NCBI RefSeq assembly: GCF_000341265.1
Contig: NZ_ANAE01000107.1
Span: 47,795 to 111,794, forward strand
Reading direction: 5' to 3'
DNA length: 64,000 nt
Origin: Nocardiopsis prasina DSM 43845
GTDB lineage: Bacteria > Actinomycetota > Actinomycetes > Streptosporangiales > Streptosporangiaceae
The notes beneath the pieces were generated by a model. That model ran no database searches, was not told where the DNA came from, and saw nothing but the letters and a program-made list of their open reading frames with translations. Shown here piece by piece: positions 53,981 through 62,529 of the stretch. Position 1 is the stretch's first letter; each line of letters begins with the position of its first letter. The position numbers were made by a program, and so were the translations under genes.

Positions 53981-54847
53981 TCATCGAGCAGTGGTGTAGA
54001 GGGTTCGCAGCATGTCGTGGAGGTCGTCGGCCCCCAGCATGGTGGCCTGCTTGATCATGAGGCTGGAGCCCTCCACTTCGGCTCGCACGAGGGCATGCGC
54101 CCGACGCAGCGCCTCCAGGTTGTCGGCCTTGATGACCAGGTACTGGTGGATGGAGTTGAACTGGCCACCCACGTAGTTCTTGAGGATCGAGTAGCGCTCG
54201 TCGAGCAGCTCGAACAGTTCCGGGTCACGGACTTCCAGGCCCTGGTTGAGCAGCTCGAGGTTGCCAAGCTGGCGGTAGACCCGCTGCGGTTCCTTGGTGG
54301 TGATCCAGATGTACTCGACGTTGGTGTCGGTCTTGCGCCAGAAGCCGTCGACACGGTTGAGGATGGCCTTCTTGTCCTCGTCGAAGACCAGCACCGAAGC
54401 GGAGCCGACCACGAGGTAGGCCTGCCCGACCGTGCCGTCCCACCATTCGATGTAGCCGGTCTGGTCGATGTTCTGGATGCCCACGACCGAGGAGAAGGAA
54501 CTGGGGTTGGCCCCCCGGCGGGTGATGATGCGGCGAGCGGGCTGGGGAACGTACTCCACGAGCGCGGGGAGCGACGTGAGCCGCAGTTCCTTCGTCTTGG
54601 AGTACTGACCGAAGAACGCGGTGGCGGCCAACCACCAGACGATCACCAGACCGATGAGCCACCAGTCGGCGCTGGAGACGAACGTGGACGTGCACACCCA
54701 GAAGAGCAGCATCACGGAGGCGACCCAGAACAGGATCACCTTCACCGGCAGCGGTCGCATCTGCCATCCGCCACCGGCCAGCGCGATCTCGTGGTCCAGG
54801 AACGACCGGTCCAGGCTGGTGGGGATCTTGAAGATGCTCTTGGCCAT
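53981..54847 (-). CDS. VirB3/PrgI-like membrane protein with VirB4-N-like domain
   Basis: A 288-residue protein. A short N-terminus (AKSIFKIPTSLDRSFLDHE) precedes two close membrane segments (about 38-58 and 62-84), as in VirB3/PrgI/TraE proteins. The remaining 200 residues form a soluble domain (GQAYLVVGSASVLVFDEDKK, EALRRAHALVRAEVEGSS) with the look of the N-terminal part of VirB4. ATG 54,847 is preferred because GGAG lies 8 bases upstream; the in-frame GTG at 54,856 overlaps that site. It is the first gene of the leftward cluster and lies directly upstream of the VirB4-like gene. Confidence 0.7.
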   Translation of the reverse strand: MAKSIFKIPTSLDRSFLDHEIALAGGGWQMRPLPVKVILFWVASVMLLFWVCTSTFVSSADWWLIGLVIVWWLAATAFFGQYSKTKELRLTSLPALVEYVPQPARRIITRRGANPSSFSSVVGIQNIDQTGYIEWWDGTVGQAYLVVGSASVLVFDEDKKAILNRVDGFWRKTDTNVEYIWITTKEPQRVYRQLGNLELLNQGLEVRDPELFELLDERYSILKNYVGGQFNSIHQYLVIKADNLEALRRAHALVRAEVEGSSLMIKQATMLGADDLHDMLRTLYTTAR

Positions 54848-54897
54848 GCCACTCACTCCGTTTCCGCTCGCAAGGGAGCATCACCTTGACGCTGTGC

Positions 54898-54919
54898 AGC
54901 GAGCGTCCGACCGCTCGCT
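54898..54919. repeat. 8-bp inverted repeat upstream of the secretion operon
   Basis: AGCGAGCG at 54,898-54,905 and CGCTCGCT at 54,912-54,919 flank a 6-base loop, about 50 bases before the VirB3-like start. It may be an operator or a leader hairpin. Confidence 0.4.
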
Positions 54920-55090
54920 TCGCCCCCGGCGAGTCGGCAAGCCACCTGCTGACTCAGTACCTGTCGGGGATCTGGGGATGAATCTTCGTTGATCGGCTCT
55001 GTGGCTTGGGGTCCGGGTCAGCTCACCGCTCCCGGAGAGACGATGCTTCCATCACCCAGGGACACTTCCGGGAACCTCCCGGCGCGGGAG

Positions 55091-55122
55091 CACACCACCC
55101 ACTCAGACCCATGGGTGGTGTG
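55091..55122. repeat. 11-bp perfect inverted repeat
   Basis: CACACCACCCA at 55,091-55,101 pairs with TGGGTGGTGTG at 55,112-55,122 around a 10-base loop in the gene-free region. It has no T-run on either side, so terminator function is uncertain. Confidence 0.5.
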
Positions 55123-55736
55123 GGGCGATTCGGGATCGAGAGGGCTTCAGGTGCGTGGAGCCCTGGGTTCAGTCGAACGTTCGGGCGGTTGAGGGACGCC
55201 CCCGCTGGGGAGCCGGGAGATTCAGCGTGCGCGGTGGGGATGGGGTGGCGCGTTCTCCCGGCCTGGGTCCTGGACGGGGATGAGACCCACTCCGCTGGTG
55301 GGGTCGACTCGAACGTCACGGGTCCGCCTCTCCACTCCTCGTACCGCACGACTGGATGACTTCGCGTGGTGTGAGTTGCGCGGCGCGTGTCCCTGGTTCT
55401 CATCCTGACAGGATTGATCTCGCACGGGGTCTGTCCGTTTTACTACTCCAAAGTGCTCCCTTTGCGCCCGACTCCGTATCTGAGGAGGTCAGGGCTGGTT
55501 CCGCGATCGCGCCTGCCTGTCACAAAGATCCTGGCCGAAAGCGGCCAACTTTTCTGCTTCCTTAGCAAGCGCGCGACTCCGGCGTCCGTTGAGCTCGGCC
55601 CTGCCTCCATCTTCGCCATGAATCCTTGGAGCCAGGGCCACCCCGGAGCGTCACACATCCGAGAGCAGAGCGCGGCAGTCATCGGGTGGAGGTTCTTCCT
55701 GGAGATCCAGCAACCGCCGCAGATCGTCGCGGGACC

Positions 55737-56396
55737 TCAATCCCTGATCCAGTTTCCATTACTGTCCGCCTGCCAGGACTGGATCTCGAACTCATGAATG
55801 AAGAGGTCGCCACTTTTCATCACCGAGACCTCGGCATAAGCAAACCTGGAATCCATGGTGCGCTTGAACCTGACCATTGCGACGTTGTCGTCATCACTCG
55901 GAGAGGATGAGCAATTGATCGGAAGGACTGCCGAGGCGTAGTCATCGCTCAACTCGACTGAATCGATGCTCTCATCGGTCAGTGCTCGGGCCATTCCGCG
56001 GTCCACTGTGAGGTCGGGAGCATCAAGCCAAGCCTCAGCGTCCTGGAGGAGGCGATCCAGGCCACCGTCGGAATAAATATACTGATATTCCACGGCACAC
56101 ATCGAGGGGTCGTCAGATTCAATCGCGGTCAGAGTGATGACATCATGGTAGCGGTCCTCACGATATCTCTCCTCCTGATCGATGACCTCCTCAGGAACAC
56201 GGAACTCAATACTCGACACACCCTCCGACGGAGGACTGACGAAATCGAACTCCACCGTGGAGGGCCCCGTAGCGCCCGACCCTTCAGAGGAACCGGACGA
56301 GGAGGACTCGGGGGAATCAGAGGAAGAACACGCGGTCAAGGTGAGCAGAGACGCCAGGCTTGCGGCCGCCAGGCGGGCAGGGGACTTGGTGATCAC
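55737..56396 (-). CDS. lipoprotein of unknown function
   Basis: A 219-residue lipoprotein. The signal peptide ends in lipobox LTLTAC (Cys23), followed by a Ser-rich linker of about 25 residues. The rest is an acidic domain with a repeated E/D pattern (EEVIDQEERYREDRYHD) and strands such as CAVEYQYIYSDGGLD. GTG 56,396 follows GAGGAGACCTTCACC. It is a single gene, transcribed away from the DUF418 gene and towards the gene-free region. No enzyme motif is visible. It may be a cell-surface accessory protein, but no link to the secretion locus is shown. Confidence 0.82.
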   Translation of the reverse strand: MITKSPARLAAASLASLLTLTACSSSDSPESSSSGSSEGSGATGPSTVEFDFVSPPSEGVSSIEFRVPEEVIDQEERYREDRYHDVITLTAIESDDPSMCAVEYQYIYSDGGLDRLLQDAEAWLDAPDLTVDRGMARALTDESIDSVELSDDYASAVLPINCSSSPSDDDNVAMVRFKRTMDSRFAYAEVSVMKSGDLFIHEFEIQSWQADSNGNWIRD

Positions 56397-56582
56397 GGTG
56401 AAGGTCTCCTCAGACAGGGGCCGCGAACCGAAATGGACGAACCCTGTTCTACCGCATCACGATGAACCCCGACATCCCAGACCTGGAACATCGACCCCCA
56501 AGAACACAAACCCGCTGGTGAGGCGGTTTCTCCCGAAACCGTGACAGTCGTGGGTCTCATTCGCCACTGCTAGTTTTCAGCC

Positions 56583-57770
56583 ATGCGCACTGGCGGACAA
56601 GCGGAGACCCCGGCCCCGGGCACGGCGTCCTACCCTGGTGAACGCGTGCTCGTCCCTGACCTTGCCCGCGGCGCGATGCTCTCCCTCATCGCCATCGCCA
56701 ACACCCACTACTGGTTCCGACAGGATCTCGACGCATCCGGGGCGGTCGAGGGTCTCGTCTCCGGCACGCTGGGCCTGCTGGTCGACGCACGGGCCTACCC
56801 GCTCTTCGCGCTCCTGCTCGGCTTCGGCCTGGCCACCCTCTCGAGCAGGTCCGTCCACGAGGGCCTGGCCTCGGGCCTTGACCGCGGGCAGGCTGAGACG
56901 CGGGCCCGGGCCCTGCTTCGCATACGGGGCCTGTGGCTGATCGCCTTCGGTGCCGTGCACGCCCTGGTCTTCGCCCAGGACATCCTGGGCGTCTACGGGC
57001 TCATCACGATCATGATCGCCGGGGTCGTCACTGCTCGCCGCTGGTGGGCGGCACTGGTTCTCGCGGGCGCGGTCTGTGTGTCGTCCACGCTGTTCCTCCT
57101 GGCGGTGGGAGCGGACGCCGCCCTGGCGCGCAACCACGGCTCTGCCGCGCAGATCCTGTTCGAGCAGGGCCCCGTCGGGTGGGCCACCAACCTCGCGATG
57201 TGGATCGTGGTGGTACCGGCAACAGTCCTGACGTCCATGGCACTGCCCAGCGCGCTCCTGGGCGCGTGGCTGGCGGGACGGGGATGGATCGAACGACCGC
57301 GGCGGTACCGACGCGGGCTGACCGTCGTGTTCCTGGTCGGGCTCCTCCTGCCCGTCGTCGTCACTCCGGTGCTCAGGGCGGGGGTGGGCGGTCAGGCCGC
57401 GCTGGAGCGCGCCTTCGTGGCCTGGCACCAGGGGTTGGCCGGGGTCTTGGCAGGGGTGGGCTACCTTGCCGTCATCGCTCTGGTGGCCTCACGCCGCGCG
57501 GCGGGGACGGGTGTGCTGGGGCGGGCGCTGGCGGCCACTGGCAGGCGAACCCTGAGCGTCTACCTCGCCCAGACCGTGTTGGTTGCCCTCACGGCCGGGG
57601 CATTACGCCTGTTCGGGGTCGACTCCGTCGCGCTGGCCTGGCAGTTGCTGGTCGCGGTCACCGTCTGGGCGGTTTCGGTCCTGGCCTGTTCTCTCGCGGA
57701 GCGGTACGGGATTCCGGGGCCCGCCGAACGGGGCCTCCGCCATCTGGTCGCCGCGAACACGCGGGACTGA
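56583..57770 (+). CDS. DUF418 family membrane protein
   Basis: A 395-residue polytopic protein of the DUF418/YeiB family with about nine to ten membrane segments. Family marks are the N-terminal RVLVPDLARGAMLSLIAIANTH (from residue 21, in two parts) and the C-terminal DUF418 block containing RALAATGRRTLSVYLAQ. Function in the family is poorly known; a transport or envelope role is suspected. The ATG at 56,583 follows a short AT-rich stretch (TAGTTTTCAGCC) without a strong ribosome-binding site and may be leaderless. The last 168 bases overlap the 3' end of the convergent CPBP gene. Confidence 0.87.
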   Translation: MRTGGQAETPAPGTASYPGERVLVPDLARGAMLSLIAIANTHYWFRQDLDASGAVEGLVSGTLGLLVDARAYPLFALLLGFGLATLSSRSVHEGLASGLDRGQAETRARALLRIRGLWLIAFGAVHALVFAQDILGVYGLITIMIAGVVTARRWWAALVLAGAVCVSSTLFLLAVGADAALARNHGSAAQILFEQGPVGWATNLAMWIVVVPATVLTSMALPSALLGAWLAGRGWIERPRRYRRGLTVVFLVGLLLPVVVTPVLRAGVGGQAALERAFVAWHQGLAGVLAGVGYLAVIALVASRRAAGTGVLGRALAATGRRTLSVYLAQTVLVALTAGALRLFGVDSVALAWQLLVAVTVWAVSVLACSLAERYGIPGPAERGLRHLVAANTRD

Positions 57771-58544
57771 CACGGGGTCAGACCCGCGAGACGTGATGCT
57801 GGTCCTCGGGTACAGCGCCAACAGAACGAGGGCCACACCCACAAGAGCGACCGAGAAGACCATGGGTTCAGCCATGGACTCGATCAGGAACACAGGCACC
57901 AGAACCGAGCCGACGTTGAACAGCGCGTGCAACACGATGACCGGCCAGAGCCTGTCCATGTGCTCATACACGAAGGCGAGCAGTATGCCCAGCGGGAGCG
58001 CAACCGCTATCTGAACGAGGTTGCCGTGCAGCGCGGCGAAGGCCAGCGAACTGACCAGCGCCGACGCGAGCACCGACCAGCGGCGGCGGAGCAGCGGATA
58101 GACGAGGCCACGCATCAGCGCTTCCTCACCCGCCGGAGCGGCGACCACCATGGCGAACAGCAGTACCACCACGGGAACCGCGCTCCGCGCCGCCTGGGAC
58201 GAGTCGAAGGCCGGTGAACCGAACTCGGCGTGGAGCCACACCGCGAGGGTCTGGCCGCCGAGGAAGCTCAACATCAGGCCCGCGGCGACGAGGACCCAGA
58301 ACAGGGGCTCGTTCGCCCGCGCGGAGACGGGCCTCGCAGAGGGGACGCCCCGTGCCCACCGGCGCCAGACCACCACGGCGCCCAGGATGACGAGACCGGA
58401 GACGAGCGCGCCCAGCACAGCCGAACCCGTGAGCAGCCCAACCGAAAGGGACACGGCTACATAGAGGGCGAGCCCACCAAGACACTGACCGGTGATCGCC
58501 CACCAGGAGGACGACCGCCCACTGCGCTCACTCACACCCGTCAC
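57603..58544 (-). CDS. CPBP family intramembrane metalloprotease-like protein
   Basis: A 313-residue protein of the CAAX-protease/bacteriocin-processing (Abi, CPBP) family with about eight membrane helices. All three motifs are intact: EEALMR (Glu140, Glu141, Arg145), FAALHGN (His173) and HALFN (His206, Asn210). Such glutamic-type intramembrane proteases process membrane proteins or peptides. The conserved domain ends near residue 245. The remaining 65 polar residues have no family support and are encoded largely antisense to the DUF418 gene, because no earlier stop occurs. GTG 58,544 is used; a GTG three codons later is an alternative. Confidence 0.88.
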   Translation of the reverse strand: MTGVSERSGRSSSWWAITGQCLGGLALYVAVSLSVGLLTGSAVLGALVSGLVILGAVVVWRRWARGVPSARPVSARANEPLFWVLVAAGLMLSFLGGQTLAVWLHAEFGSPAFDSSQAARSAVPVVVLLFAMVVAAPAGEEALMRGLVYPLLRRRWSVLASALVSSLAFAALHGNLVQIAVALPLGILLAFVYEHMDRLWPVIVLHALFNVGSVLVPVFLIESMAEPMVFSVALVGVALVLLALYPRTSITSRGSDPVSVPRVRGDQMAEAPFGGPRNPVPLRERTGQDRNRPDGDRDQQLPGQRDGVDPEQA

Positions 58545-58583
58545 CGTGTCCTGTCGTCGCTCGGTCGGAAATCGGGGGAAACC

Positions 58584-59195
58584 CTATCCCCTGGCGCGGT
58601 TGGCCTCGGCGGCCTCCTTCTCGGTGGTCACGTGCATGATCTGACGCACCCACGGGCCGTCCTGGTAACGCCTCACCCCCTGTTCGGGGGGGCACATCAC
58701 GAGGATCCGCAGGCCGAGCTGCTCGGCCTGGGAGAGGACCAGACCGGGGAGCGTCTCGACGGCGAACTCGGCGTGCGCCGAACCGCCCTCACGAACGGCC
58801 GGGATGAGCATGAGGTTGGCGTCCATCGAACCGATTCGGTCGAGTTCGACCCGTACGGTTCCCGCCGCGGCCTCACGCAGCCGGGGGGCCTCGGCCATGG
58901 TGACGTCCTCACCGGGTACCGGTGCGGGTTCCATGTTCGGGTCGTCGTCGGGAAGGCCCTGGCCGAAATCGATCAGGTCGTAGGGCACCCCCTCCGCCTC
59001 CAGGGTCAGGGCGACGGCGACCCCCGACAGCGTGGTCGGGTCCACGAGGCCGCGTTGGATGCCAAGGCTTCCCACCAGCCGGGAGACGGTCTCACGCATG
59101 AGGAACGTCGTCGCCCTTGGGTCGGCGATGAACGCCACGGTCCGTTCGACGTGGGGCCCCTGGGGTTCGGGGGTGCCGGTGCTGGTGTCGCTCAT
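58584..59195 (-). CDS. uncharacterised cytoplasmic protein
   Basis: A 203-residue soluble protein of mixed alpha/beta character (TVAFIADPRATTFLMRETV, GVAVALTLEAEGVPYDLIDFG, QLGLRILVMCPPEQGV) with no signal peptide or membrane segment. ATG 59,195 follows CGGGAATGACTG. It lies 39 bases upstream of the CPBP gene on the same strand and may form an operon with it. I recognise no family; the coding call rests on length, start site and codon pattern. Confidence 0.72.
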   Translation of the reverse strand: MSDTSTGTPEPQGPHVERTVAFIADPRATTFLMRETVSRLVGSLGIQRGLVDPTTLSGVAVALTLEAEGVPYDLIDFGQGLPDDDPNMEPAPVPGEDVTMAEAPRLREAAAGTVRVELDRIGSMDANLMLIPAVREGGSAHAEFAVETLPGLVLSQAEQLGLRILVMCPPEQGVRRYQDGPWVRQIMHVTTEKEAAEANRARG

Positions 59196-59365
59196 CAGTC
59201 ATTCCCGTGCGGTTCGAGGGTGGTCTTCTCTCGCGGGCCGGTCACACGGGCCGAACACACGAACGGCCACCGCTCGAACATCGATGGCCGTGAGGGCGGA
59301 GAAGGGCGGCAGCCGCGAACACCACCCTAACCGCCTGGCCTCAGGGCCCCTCCGCGCCCGTCGGG

Positions 59366-59815
59366 TCACTGGACGTCGAACTCGTTGCCCTCCGGGTCGA
59401 GCATGCACTCGTGTGAGGCGCCGGGTTCCTCGATGACCGTGACCACCGTCGCGCCCAGCGCCTCCAGGCGGGCCACCTCGGCGTCGCGGCCCTCGGGGCC
59501 GGAGCGCAGGTCGAGGTGGACGCGGTTCTTGACCGTCTTGGGCTCGGGCACCTGCTGGAAGAGCATCCGGCGGCCCAGCCCCGCGCCGGTGAAGGCGTGC
59601 ACCGGGTCGTCGGGGTGGCGGATGGCCGCGAGCGTGATCCAGGCCCGGCGCCCGTCCACGACAGTGGAGTCGTCCTCCGTCGCCAGTCCCTGGGCGGCCA
59701 CCTGTTCGATGAGGGCGCTGTTGTCCTCGGCCAGGTAGCCGAGCGCGGACGCCCAGAACCTGGAGAGTTCCAGGGGCTCGGCGCAGTCCATGGTGATCTG
59801 GTAGTCGAGTGCCAT
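59366..59815 (-). CDS. VOC family (glyoxalase/bleomycin-resistance-like) protein
   Basis: A 149-residue protein of the vicinal-oxygen-chelate fold in the actinobacterial glyoxalase-like subfamily. The two beta-alpha-beta-beta-beta modules are visible. The first begins YQITMDCAEPLELSRFWASA, and the second has NRVHLDLRSGPEGRDAEV and ends in DPEGNEFDV. The ATG at 59,815 follows AGGAGGACGACCG; a longer frame upstream lacks similarity. Members are dioxygenases, isomerases or drug-binding proteins, and the specific activity cannot be told here. It is a single gene. Confidence 0.88.
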   Translation of the reverse strand: MALDYQITMDCAEPLELSRFWASALGYLAEDNSALIEQVAAQGLATEDDSTVVDGRRAWITLAAIRHPDDPVHAFTGAGLGRRMLFQQVPEPKTVKNRVHLDLRSGPEGRDAEVARLEALGATVVTVIEEPGASHECMLDPEGNEFDVQ

Positions 59816-59938
59816 CGGTCGTCCTCCTGAAGGGGCCCGGTTCCGTGATGCCAGTTCTACTGCCTGGCTGCGACATTCCACCGGAACGGGCCGGGCCGGA
59901 GTGTTGGCGCCTCGGGCCCGGGAGGTCCCGCAAGGGGC

Positions 59939-61021
59939 TCAGGTGCGCCGGACCAGGAGGACGATGGCGCCGATCAGGACCACGGCCACGACGGCGCCGC
60001 CGAGGATGAGCGGGAGGGCGCCGCTGGCACCCGACTCCTGGGGCTCCTCACCCTCGTCCTCGCCCTCGTCCTCGTCCTCGTCGGAGGCCGGGGAGGCCTC
60101 GGCCTCAGCCTCGGCCGCCATGTCGGGCAACTGCTCCCCCGACAACGGAACGCGCCAGACCGGGGAGTTGGCCCCCTCGGTCCCCGCCATCAGCGCGGTT
60201 CCGTCCGGGGTGAAGGCCACGGACTCGCCCTGTTCCGTCTCCGGCAGGTCGAAGGAGCCCACCGACCGGCCCGGCACCCCGTTGGTCCCGTCGTACACGC
60301 TCACCCCCCAGTAGGTGCGGACGGCGTAGCGGGTCCCGTCCGGGCTGAAGGCGGCGTCAGTGGCGAAGAGCGGCGCGGAGTCCACCCTGGTCAGGACGTT
60401 CTCCCCGAGGGGGTCGAGGTTCTCGGGTGCGGCGTAGACACTGCCCGCGAACTCCTTCGACACCACGTAGAGGCGGCCGTCGCGCGGGTCGATCATCATC
60501 CCCTCCGCGTCGCGCCCGCCGTCCTCGTAGGTGAAGGTGAACACCGACGGGTCCAGGGCGGAGTCACCGAGGACCTCGGGTTCGGTGAAGTGGTAGACGC
60601 GGATGTTCGGCCACCCTCCGCCGAAGTTGTCGCCGATGTCCCCCACGAAGACCGTGGGCACCCCCTCGGGGCCCTGGGCGAGGCTGATCGCCTCCCAGTC
60701 GCGGCGCTCCACGTTCAGGGTGACGGTCGCGAGCGTCTCGCCGTCCTCGTCGACCGCGTAGACCTCCGAGGGGTGGTCGCCGCTGTCGTTGTGCGTCCAC
60801 CACACACCCTCGTGCAGCAGTGAGGGGGCCAGCCCGCTGGACTCGGAGATGCGGTCGTCCTGGAACTCGAAGGCGATCTCCGAACCCTCCGGCCCCTCGC
60901 CTCCGCGCGGGTGGTCGATCCCGCCCGACCCCTCCCCCGGGTCCACGGGGGCGGCCGCGGCGGGGACCGTCGGGGCCAACGCGAACAGGGCGGCCGCGAC
61001 GAAGGGCAGGGATCTTCTCAT
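59939..61021 (-). CDS. membrane-anchored beta-propeller-like surface protein
   Basis: A 360-residue exported protein. A signal peptide (MRRSLPFVAAALFALAPTV...AAA) precedes a domain of repeated blades (SEVYAVDEDGETLATVTL, PNIRVYHFTEPEVLGDSALD, DGRLYVVSKEF, YAVRTYWGVSVYDG) resembling an SdiA-regulated/esterase-like propeller. An acidic linker (EDEDEGEDEGEE) and a C-terminal membrane helix ending in RRT anchor it; there is no LPXTG motif. ATG 61,021 gives the best signal peptide; an ATG three codons upstream is possible. The gene is divergent from the BKACE gene, with 92 bases between the starts. Ligand or substrate unknown. Confidence 0.78.
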   Translation of the reverse strand: MRRSLPFVAAALFALAPTVPAAAAPVDPGEGSGGIDHPRGGEGPEGSEIAFEFQDDRISESSGLAPSLLHEGVWWTHNDSGDHPSEVYAVDEDGETLATVTLNVERRDWEAISLAQGPEGVPTVFVGDIGDNFGGGWPNIRVYHFTEPEVLGDSALDPSVFTFTYEDGGRDAEGMMIDPRDGRLYVVSKEFAGSVYAAPENLDPLGENVLTRVDSAPLFATDAAFSPDGTRYAVRTYWGVSVYDGTNGVPGRSVGSFDLPETEQGESVAFTPDGTALMAGTEGANSPVWRVPLSGEQLPDMAAEAEAEASPASDEDEDEGEDEGEEPQESGASGALPLILGGAVVAVVLIGAIVLLVRRT

Positions 61022-61113
61022 GCCCGCCATCCTGCCAGGGCGGGCCGCCGGGGGCTTGCACCCGGGTGCGAGCGGGAACATTCGGCATAGAGAGCGCCGC
61101 AAGGAGAGACCTC

Positions 61114-61839
61114 ATGAGGATCGTCGCCTGTCTCAACGGTGACCGCCGTCCGGGTGCGCACCCGGCGCTGCCCGTCTCCGTGGACCAACTCGTCGCCGAC
61201 GCGCACGCCGTGGTGGCGGCGGGCGCCACCGAACTGCACGTCCATCCGCGTGACTCCCAGGGCGCGGAGTCCCTGGAACCGCAGGTGGTGGGGACGTTGA
61301 TGGAGCGGATGCGCGAAGAGGGGCCCGACGTTCCGGTGTCGCTGACCACGTCCCTGTCTGCGGAGTCCGACCCCTGGCGCCGCTACGACCTCGTGCACAG
61401 GTGGGCCTCCCTCGCGTTGCCCGACTCCGTGTCGGTGAACCTCCACGAGCCGGGCTCGGTGGACCTGATCCAGCTCCTGGGCGACCGCCGGGTGGCGGTG
61501 GAGGCGGGTGTGTGGACGGTGGACGCGGCGCGCATCCTGGTCGCGACCAGGGTGGAGGTGGCGGCGGTGCTGGTGGAGCCGACCCAGGTGGCGGTGGAGG
61601 ACGCCCGCCGCAACACGGAGGCGATCACCCGGGTGCTGGACCGCGGCCGGGTGAACGTCCCCCGGATGCTGCACGGTGTGGACGCGACGGCCTGGCCGAT
61701 GCTGGGACAGGCGCTGGAGGACGGTCTGGACGTCCGGATCGGTTTGGAGGACACCATGCGCCTGCCCGACGGCGCGGAGGCGCACGACAACGCGGCCCTC
61801 GTGGCGCACGCGGTCTCGCTGGCCGGTGCCTCGGCCTAG
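61114..61839 (+). CDS. BKACE family protein (beta-keto acid cleavage enzyme, DUF849)
   Basis: A 241-residue TIM-barrel enzyme of the BKACE family, which cleaves a beta-keto acid with acetyl-CoA using Zn. The Zn-binding His pair is seen in TELHVHPRD (His42, His44), and a catalytic-region Glu in VRIGLEDTMRL near the C-terminus. The family is usually 270-310 residues, so this is a short member, without an obvious frameshift. ATG 61,114 follows CAAGGAGAGACCTC. It is a single gene, so no pathway partner shows the natural substrate. Confidence 0.85.
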   Translation: MRIVACLNGDRRPGAHPALPVSVDQLVADAHAVVAAGATELHVHPRDSQGAESLEPQVVGTLMERMREEGPDVPVSLTTSLSAESDPWRRYDLVHRWASLALPDSVSVNLHEPGSVDLIQLLGDRRVAVEAGVWTVDAARILVATRVEVAAVLVEPTQVAVEDARRNTEAITRVLDRGRVNVPRMLHGVDATAWPMLGQALEDGLDVRIGLEDTMRLPDGAEAHDNAALVAHAVSLAGASA

Positions 61840-62128
61840 GCCCTGCTGCATGGACCTTTCCTCCCACCCGTCGTCCGCCACAACCCCCTCAACGGACGGC
61901 CCGCGGCGCGGTGTCCTCGCGTTACCGCCAGGCGGCCTCTCGCTGCGCCGATACCACTCGGACAGCCGACCCCAGGCTGACCTCGCTCATCGTCTGGCGG
62001 GAGATGGCCGGGCCCCGCTGTGCGAGGCGGCGGGGAGCTTGCGTAGCAGCGCATAGTAAGGGAGACGGCCGCTCGCGATGCCGGCTCCGCCGACACGAGC
62101 GAAAGCATCCAGGCAAGCAGGCCGGGCC

Positions 62129-62476
62129 CTAGGGTCCGTCGGACAACTGGCGTTCGATCCGCCGTTCGGTGGCGGTGAGCGCCTCGATCCGCTTCCTGAC
62201 CGCCCGGAGCCGGTGCTCGTAGAGGGCCACGGCCTCGGCACAGGCGGGTTCACGGACCAGATCGATCTCCAGGCAGTCCTGGAGTTCCTGGACGTCCTCC
62301 GAGGCCAGCCCGGAATCGAGGAGCAGGCGGATGTTGCGCACCCGCTCCACCGCCCCGGGCCCGTACTCGCGGTAGCCGTTGGCCGTCCTCTCCGAGACGA
62401 GCAGCCCGCGTTGCTCGTAGTACCGCAGGGAGCGCGGACTGGCGCCCGTGCGTTCGGCGAGTTCTCCGATGCGCAT
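62129..62476 (-). CDS. MerR family transcriptional regulator
   Basis: A 115-residue regulator with the N-terminal MerR winged helix (MRIGELAERTGASPRSLRYYEQRGLL) and the dimerisation coiled coil. No effector domain follows beyond a short acidic/cysteine segment (VREPACAEAVALYEH). ATG 62,476 follows GGTCGGAGACGGC. It lies 53 bases downstream of the MFS gene on the same strand, and a MerR-type operator stands in front of that gene. It therefore probably activates its own operon in response to a compound the transporter exports. Confidence 0.93.
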   Translation of the reverse strand: MRIGELAERTGASPRSLRYYEQRGLLVSERTANGYREYGPGAVERVRNIRLLLDSGLASEDVQELQDCLEIDLVREPACAEAVALYEHRLRAVRKRIEALTATERRIERQLSDGP

Positions 62477-62529
62477 GCCGTCTCCGACCTCTGTGGGGTG
62501 GCCGCGCCGGTACGCGGCCACCCCACAGC

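Larger units (their letters stand above)
54848..55736. other. gene-free region at the right border of the secretion locus
   Basis: These 889 bases have no frame that looks coding by codon pattern, and no tRNA, integrase remnant or direct repeat was found. They contain two hairpins (54,898-54,919 and 55,091-55,122) and should hold the promoter of the VirB3-VirB4-VirB6-like operon. GC is lower than in flanking genes in the part around 55,400-55,620. Confidence 0.5.

Noticed and set aside
55387..55797. Possible small genes in the border region
   Set aside because: Frames are short, overlap one another on both strands, and show neither GC3 bias nor start sites.
59199..59933. Alternative minus-strand frame across the VOC gene
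   Set aside because: The VOC frame has clear family similarity and a good ribosome-binding site; the other frame is Arg/Gly/Pro-rich without motifs.
61987..62526. Upstream and downstream extension of the MerR region as a separate gene or IS remnant
   Set aside because: Beyond the 115-residue MerR frame there is no transposase motif, terminal inverted repeat or target duplication; the open frames are chance.
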